A stretch of DNA of 64,000 nucleotides from Hermatobates lingyangjiaoensis (Eukaryota > Arthropoda > Insecta > Hemiptera > Hermatobatidae). The position numbers and the translations under genes are program-made. How positions within the stretch are numbered: the stretch's first letter is position 1; each line of letters starts with the position of its first letter. The notes beneath the pieces are model-generated. The model did not search any database, was not told the origin of the DNA, and saw nothing but the letters and a program-made list of their open reading frames with translations. Below, piece after piece: positions 23,251-35,711 of this stretch. The stretch covers positions 5,763,001 to 5,827,000 of the forward strand of contig JAPFBL010000254.1 of assembly GCA_026182355.1 (NCBI GenBank), written 5' to 3'.

Positions 23251-23571
23251 CAAACAACAAACATGAAAAATGAATTGGTTGATTTAAGTTGCTACAAATG
23301 AGATTTCACGACACTTAGCATTGACACATGAGATTATTGTGATTCATGGAGCACAGTCTGTGTACACCCTGCAGACCTTTCTAGACGGGTCTTACAAAGG
23401 GGAGGTTCAAGAGATCTCAAAAATTACAACAAAGTTTTAACCTATTTTTATCAAGGGTGTTAAATTGGTATAGATCCTTGTTTGATGACTTGATGTGTTA
23501 TGTCCCTGGGGACTTGCTAGTTGTAAGCAGTACAGTGAAGGTGCAGGCTGTAATGAGGATGTCTGTTGCAG

Positions 23572-23762
23572 GGGAGAAGCCGTACAAGTGCCAGTGGGCC
23601 GAGTGCGAGTGGCGGTTCGCCCGCTCCGATGAGCTGACCAGACACTACCGCAAGCACACGGGCGCCAAGCCCTTCAAGTGCCCCACGTGCGAGCGCAGCT
23701 TCGCGCGCTCCGACCACCTCGCCCTCCACGCCAAACGCCACATCCCCAAGCCCTCCAAGTAG
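23572..23762 (+). CDS. Krueppel-like factor, terminal coding exon (zinc fingers 2-3)
   Basis: This exon encodes the last two C2H2 fingers of a KLF transcription factor. It starts after a CAG acceptor at 23569-23571, completes the glycine of the finger linker, and reads [12 protein letters not shown]. Finger 2 is C-x4-C-x12-H-x3-H, with recognition helix [13 protein letters not shown]. Finger 3 is CPTC-x12-H-x3-H, with [14 protein letters not shown] short tail, IPKPSK, ends at TAG 23760-23762. KLFs bind GC/CACCC boxes in the nucleus. The RSDELTR and RSDHLAL helices are KLF hallmarks, and the linkers and tail seem closest to the KLF5/dar1-KLF6/7 groups, though the subgroup is not certain. The intron just before the finger 1-2 linker is normal for KLFs. 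Finger 1 and the activation domain must lie in upstream exons, which I did not find. The exon is strikingly GC-rich against AT-rich surroundings. Confidence 0.92.
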
Positions 23763-26700
23763 CCACTCTCCTTATTTATTTATTCCATCTTCTTCGGGGC
23801 AATCAACTGGTTACCTCATTCAAATACTTTCTTACATTGAGGTCATTTTATAATTTTAAATTTTAGCTACTTCTTTGGATCTTGATTTTTTTTTACCTTT
23901 AAGAATTTAGGTTAAACATATATTTTTTTTAAATAAGCCTGTCCTTCAGCGAATTGGTTGCTTATGTCTGTTTTTTCCTTTTGGTTTAAAGTTGTAAGCA
24001 ACTTAATTCAGATATTGAACAGGCTCTCCCTTGTGCAGTGCAATTGTTACCATTACACCAGAGGACCATTACTGTAAGTCTCACATGCGTATCCCTCTAC
24101 ACGTAAATCATCTTCCCAACTTACTTATACCTATGTAACTTCAAGAAGTTACTGCCATGTATACTTACTGCTTGTAAGTATCAGTTAATGTTGTAAACAT
24201 ATTTCCACTACAATCTACAGAGTAAATAAATTATTAGTCGATATACCTCATTTCTTGCTGAACAGTAATGTCGCTTGCTACAATTAAAATATTACATTTA
24301 ATTCGTATATGATTATTGCCATACTTTAACAATATAGATCTGCAAGTTAACAAACAAATATTTAATTCATTTTATTACCTATAATAATATTTTATCTAAA
24401 AAAAAAATCCTTAAATTGAATAACAAAATTCAAAAATTTTTCCCAATTAAACATTGTTTGTAAATATTTTTTTTTTTTTTTGATGATATTGCGAGAAATT
24501 ACATTCTTATTCAAAATAAACAATGCCTTATTTGCATGTGCCATAGAGACATGTCCAAAGTTTAATTACGATGATCTACACTGAATCCGTGATAAATATT
24601 CATCCCATTGTTTGAGTGTTTTGTTAAGCCTTGACATTAGAGGCTGCATCTAATTTCAAATTGACAGCAGATGTGGAATCTTACTTTGGTTCAATATAGA
24701 ACACGATTAAACTCAATTTCCCTAAACCGTAATCATTAGTTTCTTCTTCTTTCTTCTATGTCATTCTCCTTTCTTTTAGGAGTTCTTAGGTATGTTCTTT
24801 CTTTTAATGAAAATATTCTATAAAAAAAATCTTTTTAATATAACATTCATAATTAAAATGCATAAATGTATATTACAATCAAGGATTACTATACATATAC
24901 TTTGTTTGACTGTTTTAAAAGGCAAATATTATTTAGCATTGAATAGCTCAAAAAGATTTTCTTAAAGTAAAATGAAAACATTTAAAAACTGTATTTGTCT
25001 GTAATAATTGATTTTACGGCTTCATTTATTCTAACAAGTCAGTTTTGCAATAATTTTTCTTAATCTCATTATTTCATCATCATAACATCATTCTTCTTTT
25101 GATTATCTCTCGACATTTTTAACATAAAACATAGAAGATTTTATTGATACTTAATTCAGTAAAAATAGCTGATTTAAATACCGATTCGCCTGAACTTAAC
25201 GCACAAAATAATAAATATGAACTCAATATTAACTTTTTCGTCTCTTCTAACTAATTCTTTCATTACTCTCCACATTTTAACATTTTTATTTATTCACTTA
25301 TAAGTATATATATATCTTAGTGAATATGTGTAATTTAAATTCAGCAGTCATCCAAAGAAATTAAAATAAGGTTTAAAAAAAAGTCTATAATCCCTTGAAT
25401 TCTTGCCAAAGTGCCACACTGAAATTTACTTAGAATTGCATTATGTATATATGTATACACACATATATATATGTAAATGCATATGTGTGAATTGAATGGT
25501 GAACATATTTTTTGTTAAGTACTTTAGTGCCTTAGTGCTTAAAATTGTTATTAGATAGATTAACATTTATTAAAAAAAAAAGTTTATATTTTTATAGACA
25601 ATATTTTTTGAGTTATTAATGTTTAAGTCTTGGTTGTGATATGTTTTTCAGTTAAATTTGTTTTCTGTGTATTGGAGGCCTTAGGTAATATATTCTAAAG
25701 CAAGGTTGTGTTTGGTGCTTTTGTGTATTACAGCTTCCATGTTAAACAATCTCCTTTACTTACAATTGTTTACTTCTTATTTAAGGTAATTTGAAACAGT
25801 TGTTATTTTGTACATTCTTAGTAATCCAGGTTTATTAATTGTTAAACGCACATTGATTCGTTTTAGTATTAAATGCATGTACATACATTTTTTTTAGCCT
25901 ATAAATTGGAAGTTAAAAAGTACAACCATTTTATTAATAAAATTATGTGTTATGCCATAATTTGTTTTATACATACATGTTTTTGTAGTGGAATTTTTTT
26001 TAAAAACTGTTTATATTTTTACAACTTTGGTTCAAGTTTGTTAATAATGTTCAAATGAGATTCATTTTAAATAACCAATGTGTAATTCTACTTACGAACA
26101 CTTTCAGCACGTTTAACTTTTGTTTAGGTGTACTTAAGTTAATTTCTCTATGACTTTTCTTAATGAAGCAAAAAAATTGTAAAAAAAAATAATCAAACAC
26201 TTAGACGTTTGCATGATAATCCCAACAATTTTCCAAAGCATTTTTAACTTTTATGAACCACAATTGACTATTATTTAATTTTCTTTTGGAAATTAAATTT
26301 ATATTGCCCCAAAAATCTTTATTGAAAACTTCTTAAAAAAACTATACACTTAAAGGAATATAAATTCTTAATAATTAATTTCTACGACTTAAAATATTGG
26401 GCCATTTTTTTCCATTTTATTGACTTTTAATTGGACATAAACGAAATGCTGTAAAATATTTGAATTCATGTTGATATTGAGCAGTATGTTTAATTTAATA
26501 TCACATAAAATATAACGTCATTATATTTGAGCCTAGCTAAAAGAATGAAAAAATGATAGAACCAATAATGAAATAAAATAATGAGTAATATTATTCAAAA
26601 AAAAGATTAATTTTAACAAGAGGGAAATATCATGTGCAAATATTCAGCGATTTAAGTGATTCAGGAAGAATTAAACTGGACTAAACGAAATTGGAGGTGA

Positions 26701-27010
26701 CTTCACAGGATGTTCATGAATCCACGCTAGAAATGATATCACTCCATTTTCTACCCTCATATAGCCTTCTTCTGATATCATAATGATATCATCCCAGATG
26801 ATATCACTAGACGAACAGATATTTGTAGCAATCTATCATGATTGTATCAAACAACCACTATTTGACCTCAAGAGTATGTAATGTGTAACGCCTGTTAGAT
26901 TTGTAAATTAATCAAAGTTTGTAAATAATGACAAGTGCCTTGATGGGGGCCTTCTTTTGAGAATATAAATTTATTTTTAATTGTATAAATAAAAGTTACC
27001 ACATAACTGA
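23763..27010 (+). other. Probable long 3' UTR of the KLF gene
   Basis: About 3.2 kb of AT-rich sequence follows the stop codon, with almost no recognisable transposon and no other exon. Possible poly(A) signals AATAAA lie at 24225-24230, 24515-24520 and 26988-26993. Pumilio-type TGTAAATA sites lie at 24459-24466 and 26920-26927. The last AATAAA ends a block (about 26885-27005) that looks like an mRNA 3' end. Extent and use of alternative sites are inference. Confidence 0.45.
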
Positions 27011-28063
27011 AGTTTTTTTATTACCAATACCACTGCTGTACCCTTGTATAAGGTTATGTTATTGTTAACCTGTTCTTAGTTCCCAAAAAAGTAAGTCCTA
27101 AACTAGTTCTAATTCAAGTAAAATCAAGTAATTTTCAAACTATTGAGATGTCTTTTTTAAAATCCTTAATTTTGGTCTTGTGAAAACTGTTGTACAACAA
27201 TGAAAATTAACCAACATCTGTAGTATTACATAAGTAATTAATCAAGGTAAAATTATGCATTTTTATTAATAATTAACAAAAGCAATTTTTAAAACAAAAC
27301 TAAACACGAAATTAATTAGTATCCTCAATTATTATTGGAAAAAAAAAATTTTTCCCATAAGTTTAGTACTATATGTGACTTTGAGATCCTCTGAGTCTAT
27401 TTTTTGATGTTTTAGATGTTATGGGCCGTAGGTACGAAGATCCACATATATAATCAGTAGGCAAGCCGTAAAGCTCAACACATTTAAAAGTAATTTGTCA
27501 GGTATGCAGAACCGACTGCCAAAATGCGTCATATTATATTTGGTCAAAGTTGCAAAACTTAACCATATCACTTTCTCAGTATGGGAAGAAAACTTATTGT
27601 TTTCCTTATCAAAATAAGCACCAACTTTATCATGCTGTTATGATTATTCCATGGGCCTTACAATATCGTGTTCAATAGGTTTGGTTGAAGTCTTGTTCAC
27701 AGCTCGTATGATACTTTATGTATTTTTAATTAAAAGCTCATAGCAATGTAACTCTAATTACGACAACTTTTGTCACTACATAAGTTATAAGTTCCACCCT
27801 TTGCCACTAGGGGTCGGATTTGTTTCTCATAATTTTATTAATTCTCCATGATCGGTATTAGCAATTTGTTAAAAGTCAACTTCTGTTTTTAAATCACAAT
27901 GATAATTAATAACCAATTATGAATTGAAATAATTCATATTTCAAGATATTAATTACAAAAGTTGCATATCTAATCACATACTGGTAACTTAAAATATAAT
28001 GTGTTATAATAAGTGTTAATCCAATGAAATAATTGGCATAATTACCATTTACTACCTATCTTG
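27011..28063. other. Intergenic; no gene recognised
   Basis: AT-rich sequence with no supported exon, RNA gene or clear repeat. Confidence 0.5.
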
Positions 28064-28344
28064 GGAGCCAGATTAACCCAGTGGATTAACCCAGTTCTCG
28101 CCTCTGGATTGGTATGGCCGGGGTTCCCACTCTTGTCCTCGATCTATTCATATTGGAAGTAAAAAATCTGAGCACGTCAACCCTCGAAGAGGATATTAAG
28201 CCACTGGTCCTGAGCCTGTAAGATGTCAGATACTCGTTAAGATCTCTATTCTAAATACACTTGACTTAGGAAAAACATAGGACTCCCTATTAATCTTCAT
28301 TGTATAGTATGTACCCTTGTGGGACAGCCACTGCAATCTAACCC
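28064..28344 (+). repeat. tRNA-derived SINE, copy 1
   Basis: The head contains an A-box-like GATTAACCCAGTGG and a B-box-like CCGGGGTTCCCACTC. The body contains TCCTGAGCCTGTAAGATGTC and CTCGTTAAGATC. The tail is GACAGCCACTGCAATCTAAC. The same body and tail recur at 36896-37203, 39853-40056, 45655-45852 and 58446-58733. It is a non-autonomous retroposon transcribed by RNA polymerase III. Confidence 0.75.
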
Positions 28345-30530
28345 ACTGTCTATCTACACTTCACCTTTTGTCAGATAACAGCACTAATTATTTTCATCAC
28401 ATAACGTGTTTGATAGTAACATCTTTCAGTGAGTGATACGAACATAATTCATTTGTTATGGTTTCATAGCTTGTTAGTTACTGAAGTTAAATCCAACGAT
28501 TTGACCCATAACCTTTAATTTAATAATTGAATAATAGTTATTCAAGTGTTCACCAATAAAAAACAGTTAATTAAATTTATTGTTCGTTATTTCTGATAAT
28601 AGGAATACTTACAGCAAGTTGAGAGAACACCACTCCAGGTTTTTTGTATTTTATCTCAAGCTTTACTTATTTGTTTCTGAACACAGACGAATTCCAGAGG
28701 AAAATGACTTTCTTCTCCTTTTGCCTCGTGATTAATCTATGATTGAATCAGTCATTGAAAGTACGCATGCATCTTCATCTGCTGGAGGAAAGAGACGACA
28801 ACCTTTATCACATGGTCTTCCAATTCCAAAGATTAGACAAGGCTTTCTCTGCAAGTTACAGCTGTACGAAATACACATTGTTTAAGAATCATTCTCTATT
28901 TCCTTTCATGACATCCTTATAACGGAATTTTAAGAAGCAACGATCAGTTTAATCGTGGAAATGAATATAGCTGACGTAAAAAACAATTGTTTATTTCAAG
29001 AATATATCAAAATGTTATTGTTTAAATAAAGGAAAGACTAAGTCAATTTATAATTATACTAGAACTATTATTATTATACCTTCTACTTAAATTAATCATT
29101 TGAGGAGTATCTTATTAACATAGATACTCCTAAATAGATACTCTTAAATCTCAATGAAGTTTTACAGATTTTATACTTTTAGTTTAAGATAAATTTATTT
29201 GGCAAGTTTAAATATCTTGGTGGTTGATAGACCTGCAAAAGAATATTATTCAGTTATTAGCAATGAATAATAACATCGTTTTGGTTTTTATTTATATAAA
29301 TTGCTTAAATTTATTTGTGTCAAATGTAGGTATTTAAAGTTAAATGTAAACAGGGTGTTGTTATCTAAGAATTAAATCTCTGCAGATCAAAGCCTCGCCG
29401 AATGCCGTTGTATCAAATCGATTGGCTCAGTCAAGCCTGCTTCTCTACCCGACTAATTGCTTCTACTAAGGACCAGTTTACAGTATCAGTTGTTTTTCGC
29501 GTTTTCAATTTTTCGTTTAATCGAAGTTTCCAACCTACAACCTGTGTTGTAGAATCACAGTAGCAGCCGTCTATTAGAGAACGTCAAAACTACTGTTTCA
29601 ACAACTTAAAATGATGCTACTTACTCGAAATGAAATAACTTTAATGGATTCATTTATTTATTTCAAGACTTAATTTACTATTTGTATATTTTTTTTAAAA
29701 TTAACAAAACCTCCTTATTTGATTTATTTGTTCTGTAGTAGAGAGAAAGATTTTGCATCCCTCATATAAGAAGCCTGGGGTAGAGGCAGAGATTCGAATG
29801 TGCGGTCGTTAGTATTAAAGGCAAGTAAGCAGACTAACTCTTAGACTTAACTTTATCTCACCCCTAATAGAGAGAATATGTGATCACAAAATAGAACTAA
29901 ATTTGTGTGTTTCCCTAACAGGCAGTCCCTATCTCTGTCTTGTCGAAATTTATTTTTTCTGTACGCTACACTTGAATAATTACATACATGTCAGTACAAG
30001 ACATGATCTTTTAAATTACAGGTAACGTTAGGTTAGGTTGCTGTCTGTTCTAGAAGAGAACCCACATAAGGCATAAACTGACTCTACAAAACAAAGTAGG
30101 GCTATTCTCCTCCTTCAATAGACCTCTTGAACCATCTATCTTGAGAGACTTTAAATTTAAATAGATCTCTGAAATTAAATCGCAAGATTGTCAAAGAAGT
30201 ACTCACCTAATGTCACTACCCATTTGGAGCTCAAGCAGGTTATTAACAAAGAATGCCAGGCAGAGATCCCTCCCCTTAATCAATTTGTTATGCTCTGCAG
30301 ATGTCTCTAGTCTCCAGACCCATTCTGGTGGCATGATTCGCTATTAACCAGTGTCCAACAATAACAGCCATGACACTGGCTACCATCCTTGATTCGCACG
30401 GGTGCTAATACTTTTATAAGATCTCAGATGGTATCAAAAAATTTACCTGCGACAGCTAACGAAGTTCTTTTGCATGAAATAACAGGACAGGATGTAGGAA
30501 ATAAACGATAGGTGATAGCCGCTTTACTCT
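28345..30530. other. Intergenic; no gene recognised
   Basis: No supported gene. TTAGGTTAGGTTGCTGTC at about 30028-30045 resembles the SINE tail on the reverse strand and may be a fragment. A GC-richer patch at about 29380-29480 is unexplained. Confidence 0.45.
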
Positions 30531-32926
30531 CGTCAGTCAAAGTGAGGTAGTACAAACCACATCACCCTGTCCAGGGGGCACTGCATGGAGGTGAGCGTAG
30601 CATTGGGTCTGAGAGGCTACAAGAGACGCAAAATGACCCTTAGACCTCCGTCAGAGTAAGGCAGTACAAACCACCTCACCCTGTCCAGGGGCCAACAGGA
30701 GGAGGTGAGAGTAGTGTTTGGTCTGAGAGGCTATAAGAGACGCATCATGACCCTTAGACCCCTGTCTGAGTAAGGCAGTACAAACCACCTCACCCTGTTC
30801 AGGGGCCAACACGAGGAGGTGAGAGTAGTGTTGGGTCTGAGAGGCTATAAGAGACGCATCATGACCCTTATAACCCTGTCTGAGTAAGGCAGTACAAACC
30901 ATCTCACCCTGTTCAGGGGCCACCATGAGGAGGTGAGAGTAGTGTTGGGTCTGAGAGGCTATAAGAGACGCATCATGACCCTTAGACCCCTGTCTGAGTA
31001 AGGCAGTACAAACCACCTCACCCTGTCCAGGGGCCACCACGAGGAGGTGAGGGTAGCGTTGGGTCTGAGAAGCTATAAGAGACGCATCATGACCCTTAGA
31101 CCCCTGTCTGAGTAAGGCAGTACAAACCATCTCACCCTGTTCAGGGGCCACCACGAGGAGGTGAGAGTAGTGTTGGGTCTGAGAGGCTATAAGAGACGCA
31201 CCATGACCCTTAGACCCCTGTCTGAGTAAGGCAGTACAAACCATCTCACCCTGTTAAGGGGCCACCACGAGGAGGTGAGAGTAGTGTTGGGTCTGAGAGG
31301 CTATAAGAGACGCATCATGACCCTTAGACCCCTGTCTGAGTAAGGCAGTACAAACCACCTCACCCTGTCCAGGGGCCACCACGAGGAGGTGAGAGTAGTG
31401 TTGGGTCTGAGAGGCTATAAGAGACGCATCATGACCCTTAGACCCCCGTCAGAGTAAGGTAGTACAAACCACCTCACCCTGTCCAGGGGCCACCACGAGG
31501 AGGTGAGAGTAGTGTTGGGTCTGAGAGGCTATAAGAGACGCATCATGACGCTTAGACCCCTGTCTGAGTAAGGCAGTACAAACTACCTCACCCTGTCCAG
31601 GGGCCACCACGAAGAGGTGAAGTAGTGTTGGGTCTGAGAGGCTATAAGAGACGCATCATGACCTTAACCCCTGTCAGAGTAAGGCAGTACAAACCATCTC
31701 ACCCTGTTCAGGGGCCACCACGAGGAGGTGAGAGTAGTGTTGGGTCTGAGAGGCTATAAGAGACGCATCATGACCCTTAGACCCCTGTCTGAGTAAGGCA
31801 GTACAAACCACTTCACCCTGTCCAGGGGCCACCACGAGGAGGTGAGAGTAGTGTTGGGTCTGAGAGGCTATAAGAGACGCATCATGACGCTTAGACGTCC
31901 GTCAGAGTAAGGTAGTACAAACCACCTCACCCTGTCCAGGGGCCACCACGAGGAGGTGAGAGTAGTGTTGGGTCTGAGAGGCTATAAGAGACGCATCATG
32001 ACGCTTAGACGTCCGTCAGAGTAAGGCAGTACAAACCACCTCACCCTGTCCAGGGGCCACCACGAAGAGGTGAAAGTAGTGTTGGGTCTGAGAGGCTATA
32101 AGAGACGCATCATGACGCTTAAACCCCTGGCAGAGTAAGGCAGTACAAACCACCACACCCTGTCCAGGTGCCACCACGAGGAGGTGAGAGTAGTGTTGGG
32201 TCTGAGAGGCTATAAGAGACGCATCATGACCCTTAGACCACTGTCTGAGTAAGGCAGTACAAACCACCTCACCCTGTCCAGGGGCCACCACGAGGAGGTG
32301 AGAGTAGTGTTGGGTCTGAGAGGCTATAAGAGACGCATCATGACCCTTAGACCACTGTCTGAGTAAGGCAGTACAAACCACCTCACCCTGTCCAGGGGCC
32401 ACCACGAAGAGGTGAGAGTAGTGTTGGGTCTGAGAGGCTATAAGAGACGCATCATGACGCTTAAACCCCTGGCAGAGTAAGGCAGTACAAACCACCTCAC
32501 CCTGTCCAGGGGCCACCACGAAGAGGTGAGAGTAGTGTTGGGTCTGAGAGGCTATAAGAGACGCATCATGACGCTTAAACCCCTGGCAAAGTAAGGCAGT
32601 ACAAACCACCACACCCTGTCCAGGGGCCACCACGAAGAGGTGAGAGTAGTGTTGGGTCTGAGAGGCTATAAGAGACGCATCATGACGCTTAAACCCCTGG
32701 CAGAGTAAGGCAGTACAAACCACCACACCCTGTCCAGGTGCCACCACGAGGAGGTGAGGGTAGCGTTGGGTCTGAGAAGCTATAAGAGACGCATCATGAC
32801 CCTTAGACCACTGTCTGAGTAAGGCAGTACAAACCACCTCACCCTGTCCAGGGGCCACCACGAGGAGGTGAGAGTAGTGTTGGGTCTGAGAGGCTATAAG
32901 AGACGCACCATGACCCTTAGACCAAA
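30531..32926. repeat. 114-bp minisatellite array, about 21 units
   Basis: A unit of 114 bp, for example starting GTAAGGCAGTACAAACCACC, repeats head to tail about 21 times. The first unit is diverged; most others differ at a handful of positions. Variant pairs such as GTCTGAGTAAGG versus GGCAGAGTAAGG recur across units, showing block-wise spread. The unit is a multiple of three, so the minus strand stays open for 197 codons (31244-30651) and 281 codons (32861-32016), giving a 38-residue repeat (VCTALLRQGSKGHDASLIAS...). Units near 31617 and 31663 have small deletions that break the frame. No splice sites or independent coding evidence support a protein, so it is called satellite DNA. Confidence 0.95.
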
Positions 32927-33149
32927 TAAAAGTACTAGCAGAAGTAAAAATTTTTTGAAATAGAAAAAATTAGATTGATCAAATCTTTCGAGTAGACTTA
33001 TCAGATAATACTTATTACAAGTAAACCTGTCCCTTAATTAACTCCAATCCCTAAGTCAATAATCTGTCTTATTAGTTATTGTATTAACTAATTGTATTAT
33101 GTGTTAACTATTGTATTAACTAGTTAGGTTATTAACATTTTTTACTTTA

Positions 33150-34795
33150 CTATAAGTATTTACTTTACTATAAGTAAAGTATAGTGATCGTGAAAAAATT
33201 CGATCTCGAGATTTTGACGGAACTACATGTTTTGAGGTCCCAGAAGTCGTTTTATGAAGTTTTTACGATGATGTCTGTGTGTGTGTGGGTGGGTGGGTGG
33301 GTGCGTGTGTTAGCATTGCTTGTTACCACGCTACGGTCCAGAATCTTTGATGGATCAAGTTGATATTTTACACAAAAATGGGCCCCATTTAGACGAAGAT
33401 CCCTATTGTTTGGGAAGAATTATGCATGATGGGAAAGTCACTTTTTTTGCCAAAAACCGTTTTTTTTAAAACATTTATTTCTCCTAAACTACTAACCCTA
33501 GAGTTTTGAGATTTTGACATTATCTTTGAGGTTACAAATGGAACAAACGAAAAATATATTCAAAATTTTATATCAACAGTAAATATTTTTTTTTCAATAA
33601 AATGTAAAAATTTTGACTTATAATTCAATCTCAAACATTGTGAGAGCGATACAAGCCATACTGTTTGACAGACAAAAATGAAACTATGCCTGTAAATAGA
33701 ACATTATATGGAGAATGAGATGAGATATTTTTGCTAAAATTACATTCGCTAAAGAGGAGTTACAGTACGATTTGTGTTTTCAGAAAATGTTTTTTTGACG
33801 CTAAACGGCTCGTTAAAAAATAATGAAAATTTGACCAAAAATGGAACAAAAAATTAGCAATTCATAAAAAAAAATCATGAAGTTTCAATTACGGGAAAGA
33901 GGAATAACGATATAAAAACTCTTTGTTTATCCTAGACTAAGAGATCACCTGCTATACTTGTCGAATTTTTTGTATTTTTTTACATTGTTTACATTGACTT
34001 AGAAATTTTTTGAGTGAATCCACTGATATAAAATTGATATTTATAAAGGAACAATTTAAAATGTTTATTGACTTATATGAGATGTAAGAGGAGTAATATG
34101 TGCAGGAAAATTATAACACTCACTCAGAAAAAAATCGTATGCTCGTATATGTTATTTGACAAAGGGGAAGGAAAATGATCTTGTTAAATACTAAGAAGCC
34201 ATAAAATTCCCAGTATAATAATTCGGTTAAAAACGAAAAATGTAAAAGATAATTCAAAATTGAAATCCTTCGTTTAGAGATTAATAAATGTAATTATCGT
34301 ACATCTACGATAGGTAATTAACAAATCACCTTAAAACAACATTTTCTTCGCTCTTTAAGATGTTTTTCAGAGAAAAAAAGGGTATTTTCCTGTTTTAAAT
34401 TTGAAAATTTTACTTTAATATTCAATGTAGAAGGATGTCAAGCAAACGATGTAAGAAATCTACTGGCTATTTGAACAAAAGTCATGTTCTCTTGTAGGAT
34501 AATATTTCGTTTCAAGAAATGTTCACTTTGGTTTTTCAAAAATGTTATTACTGTAGTTATACTAATGAAATTATTTGCAAATAATAAATTGTTTGTGATG
34601 TACAAAAATAAGCTTATAAATTGATATGTCCTTGAATCACTATCTGTACTACCTCACGAATGCAATGCTAATAATTATATTCCATTTAGATATTTATGTT
34701 ATGCTTAAATGATACGTTATGTTTTATATACTCAAGAAATTTGACATTGAGTTACTTATAGTAAAGTAGAGTGTAGGCCACTCCAGATTTTTTCA
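33150..34795 (-). mobile_element. ~1.6-kb non-coding element, copy B (inverted)
   Basis: Inverted relative to copy A at 21620-23250. Its right end in element orientation is at about 33150-33180, where the terminal TACTTTACTATAAGTA motif is duplicated. Its left end (TAGAGTGTAGGCCACTCCAG) is at about 34767-34786. The (GGGT)n run at about 33287-33303 corresponds to the (CCCA)n of copy A. Many point differences separate the copies, so they are not a very recent duplication. No open frame. Confidence 0.75.
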
Positions 34796-35393
34796 TGTTA
34801 TTTTTAATTTGTTACTTCTCTGTCTTCCTCATTTATCTCTTATGTGTCCCTTGATCTTTTTTAAACCTCCAGAACTGTATTAATTATTTATTTTTCATTA
34901 GTGATTACATCTTTTGGATAGTTTGTTCTTTCTTAACTGTCTTTTGAAAGGTTTTATGCTGAAACGTTTCCATCAGTTCTATCATCATTGATCTTAGTTC
35001 TTATGTATTAGATCTATCGACTCCAAATGATTGCTTCATGTCCATGTATAATTAAATATTATTAAATTGAAAAATACAAATGTGTTCTTCTCATGATGCG
35101 CTTTGTCTGTTCAATGTTATTGTTTAAACTTCTTATATTTATTTTGTAGATTCCATTTTGATTGAACTTTCCACAGAAGTTTGTAAAAAACTCAAGAGAT
35201 TGAAAAGAAACAAATCTAGAAGACAGAGAGAGTGTACAAATCAAATAAAACTATTTTATGAATAGAGAACAAGTAAAGGAATAGAAGATTAATTACGCAA
35301 TCGATATCAGAAAAACTGTCAAACAAGGACAATTGATACTCAACTATATATATACATAATAAAGTATTGTTTTCTTGACCACAATTACTAACA
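34796..35393. other. Intergenic; no gene recognised
   Basis: AT-rich sequence without a supported feature. Confidence 0.45.
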
Positions 35394-35449
35394 AACACTT
35401 TTTCTTCTTCTCGGAATTTTGTTAGGGTTAATATTAGAATCACATTTTT

Positions 35450-35487
35450 GCCAACGTTTCGTCTTTATTTTAAGACATCCTCAGGGC
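35450..35487 (-). ncRNA. Hammerhead-like ribozyme motif (foldback left arm)
   Basis: Minus strand: GCC, CUGAGGA, extra U, stem II GUCUU/AAGAC (loop AAAAUA), GAA, palindromic stem III ACGU, U, then GGC. Stem I GCC/GGC is fully paired and all core boxes are present. Only the single nucleotide before stem II departs from the canonical layout. Confidence 0.6.
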
Positions 35488-35617
35488 TATAAGCTAACAA
35501 AAATAATGGACATTTGTCATATCTACTTTACATTGATCAAATGAAAATTCATTCTGATCTTTTTATGATGAATGTAAAGTAGATATGACAAATGTCCATT
35601 GTTTTTGTTAGTTTATA

Positions 35618-35655
35618 GCCCTGACGATGTCTTAAAATAAAGACGAAACGTTGGC
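35618..35655 (+). ncRNA. Hammerhead-like ribozyme motif (foldback right arm)
   Basis: Plus strand: GCC, CUGACGA, extra U, stem II GUCUU/AAGAC, GAA, ACGU, U, GGC. It is identical in layout to the left arm and differs in the variable position of the CUGANGA box. Position 7 of a hammerhead is free to vary, so this change is neutral. Confidence 0.6.
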
Positions 35656-35711
35656 GAAAATGTGACTCTAATATTAACCCTAGCGAAATGTCGAGAAGAA
35701 GAAAAAGTGTT

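Larger units (their letters stand above)
35394..35711. mobile_element. Large foldback element, ~142-bp arms, mirrored hammerhead-like motifs
   Basis: Arms 35394-35536 and 35571-35711 are inverted copies, with about 34 bp between them. The outer ends are AACACTTTTTCTTCTTCTC and its complement; the inner ends are TTTACATT and AATGTAAA. The arms differ at few positions. Each carries one hammerhead-like core (minus 35450-35487, plus 35618-35655), arranged head to head. There is no coding capacity. It is probably a palindromic derivative of a retroelement terminal repeat. Confidence 0.85.

Noticed and set aside
23457..23571. Upstream extension of the KLF frame to an ATG at 23457
   Set aside because: The finger linker needs zinc finger 1 before it, and a clear CAG acceptor ends at 23571. 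The upstream codons look like intron.
23517..23741. Minus-strand 74-codon frame over the KLF exon
   Set aside because: It is the antisense shadow of the zinc-finger exon.
30651..32861. Two long minus-strand open frames (197 and 281 codons) as a repeat protein gene
   Set aside because: They exist because a 114-bp unit is divisible by three. There are frame-breaking deletions between them, no splice context, and no known domain. Kept as satellite with a finding.
30531..32926. CRISPR-like array
   Set aside because: Units are contiguous with no unique spacers, and the DNA is eukaryotic.
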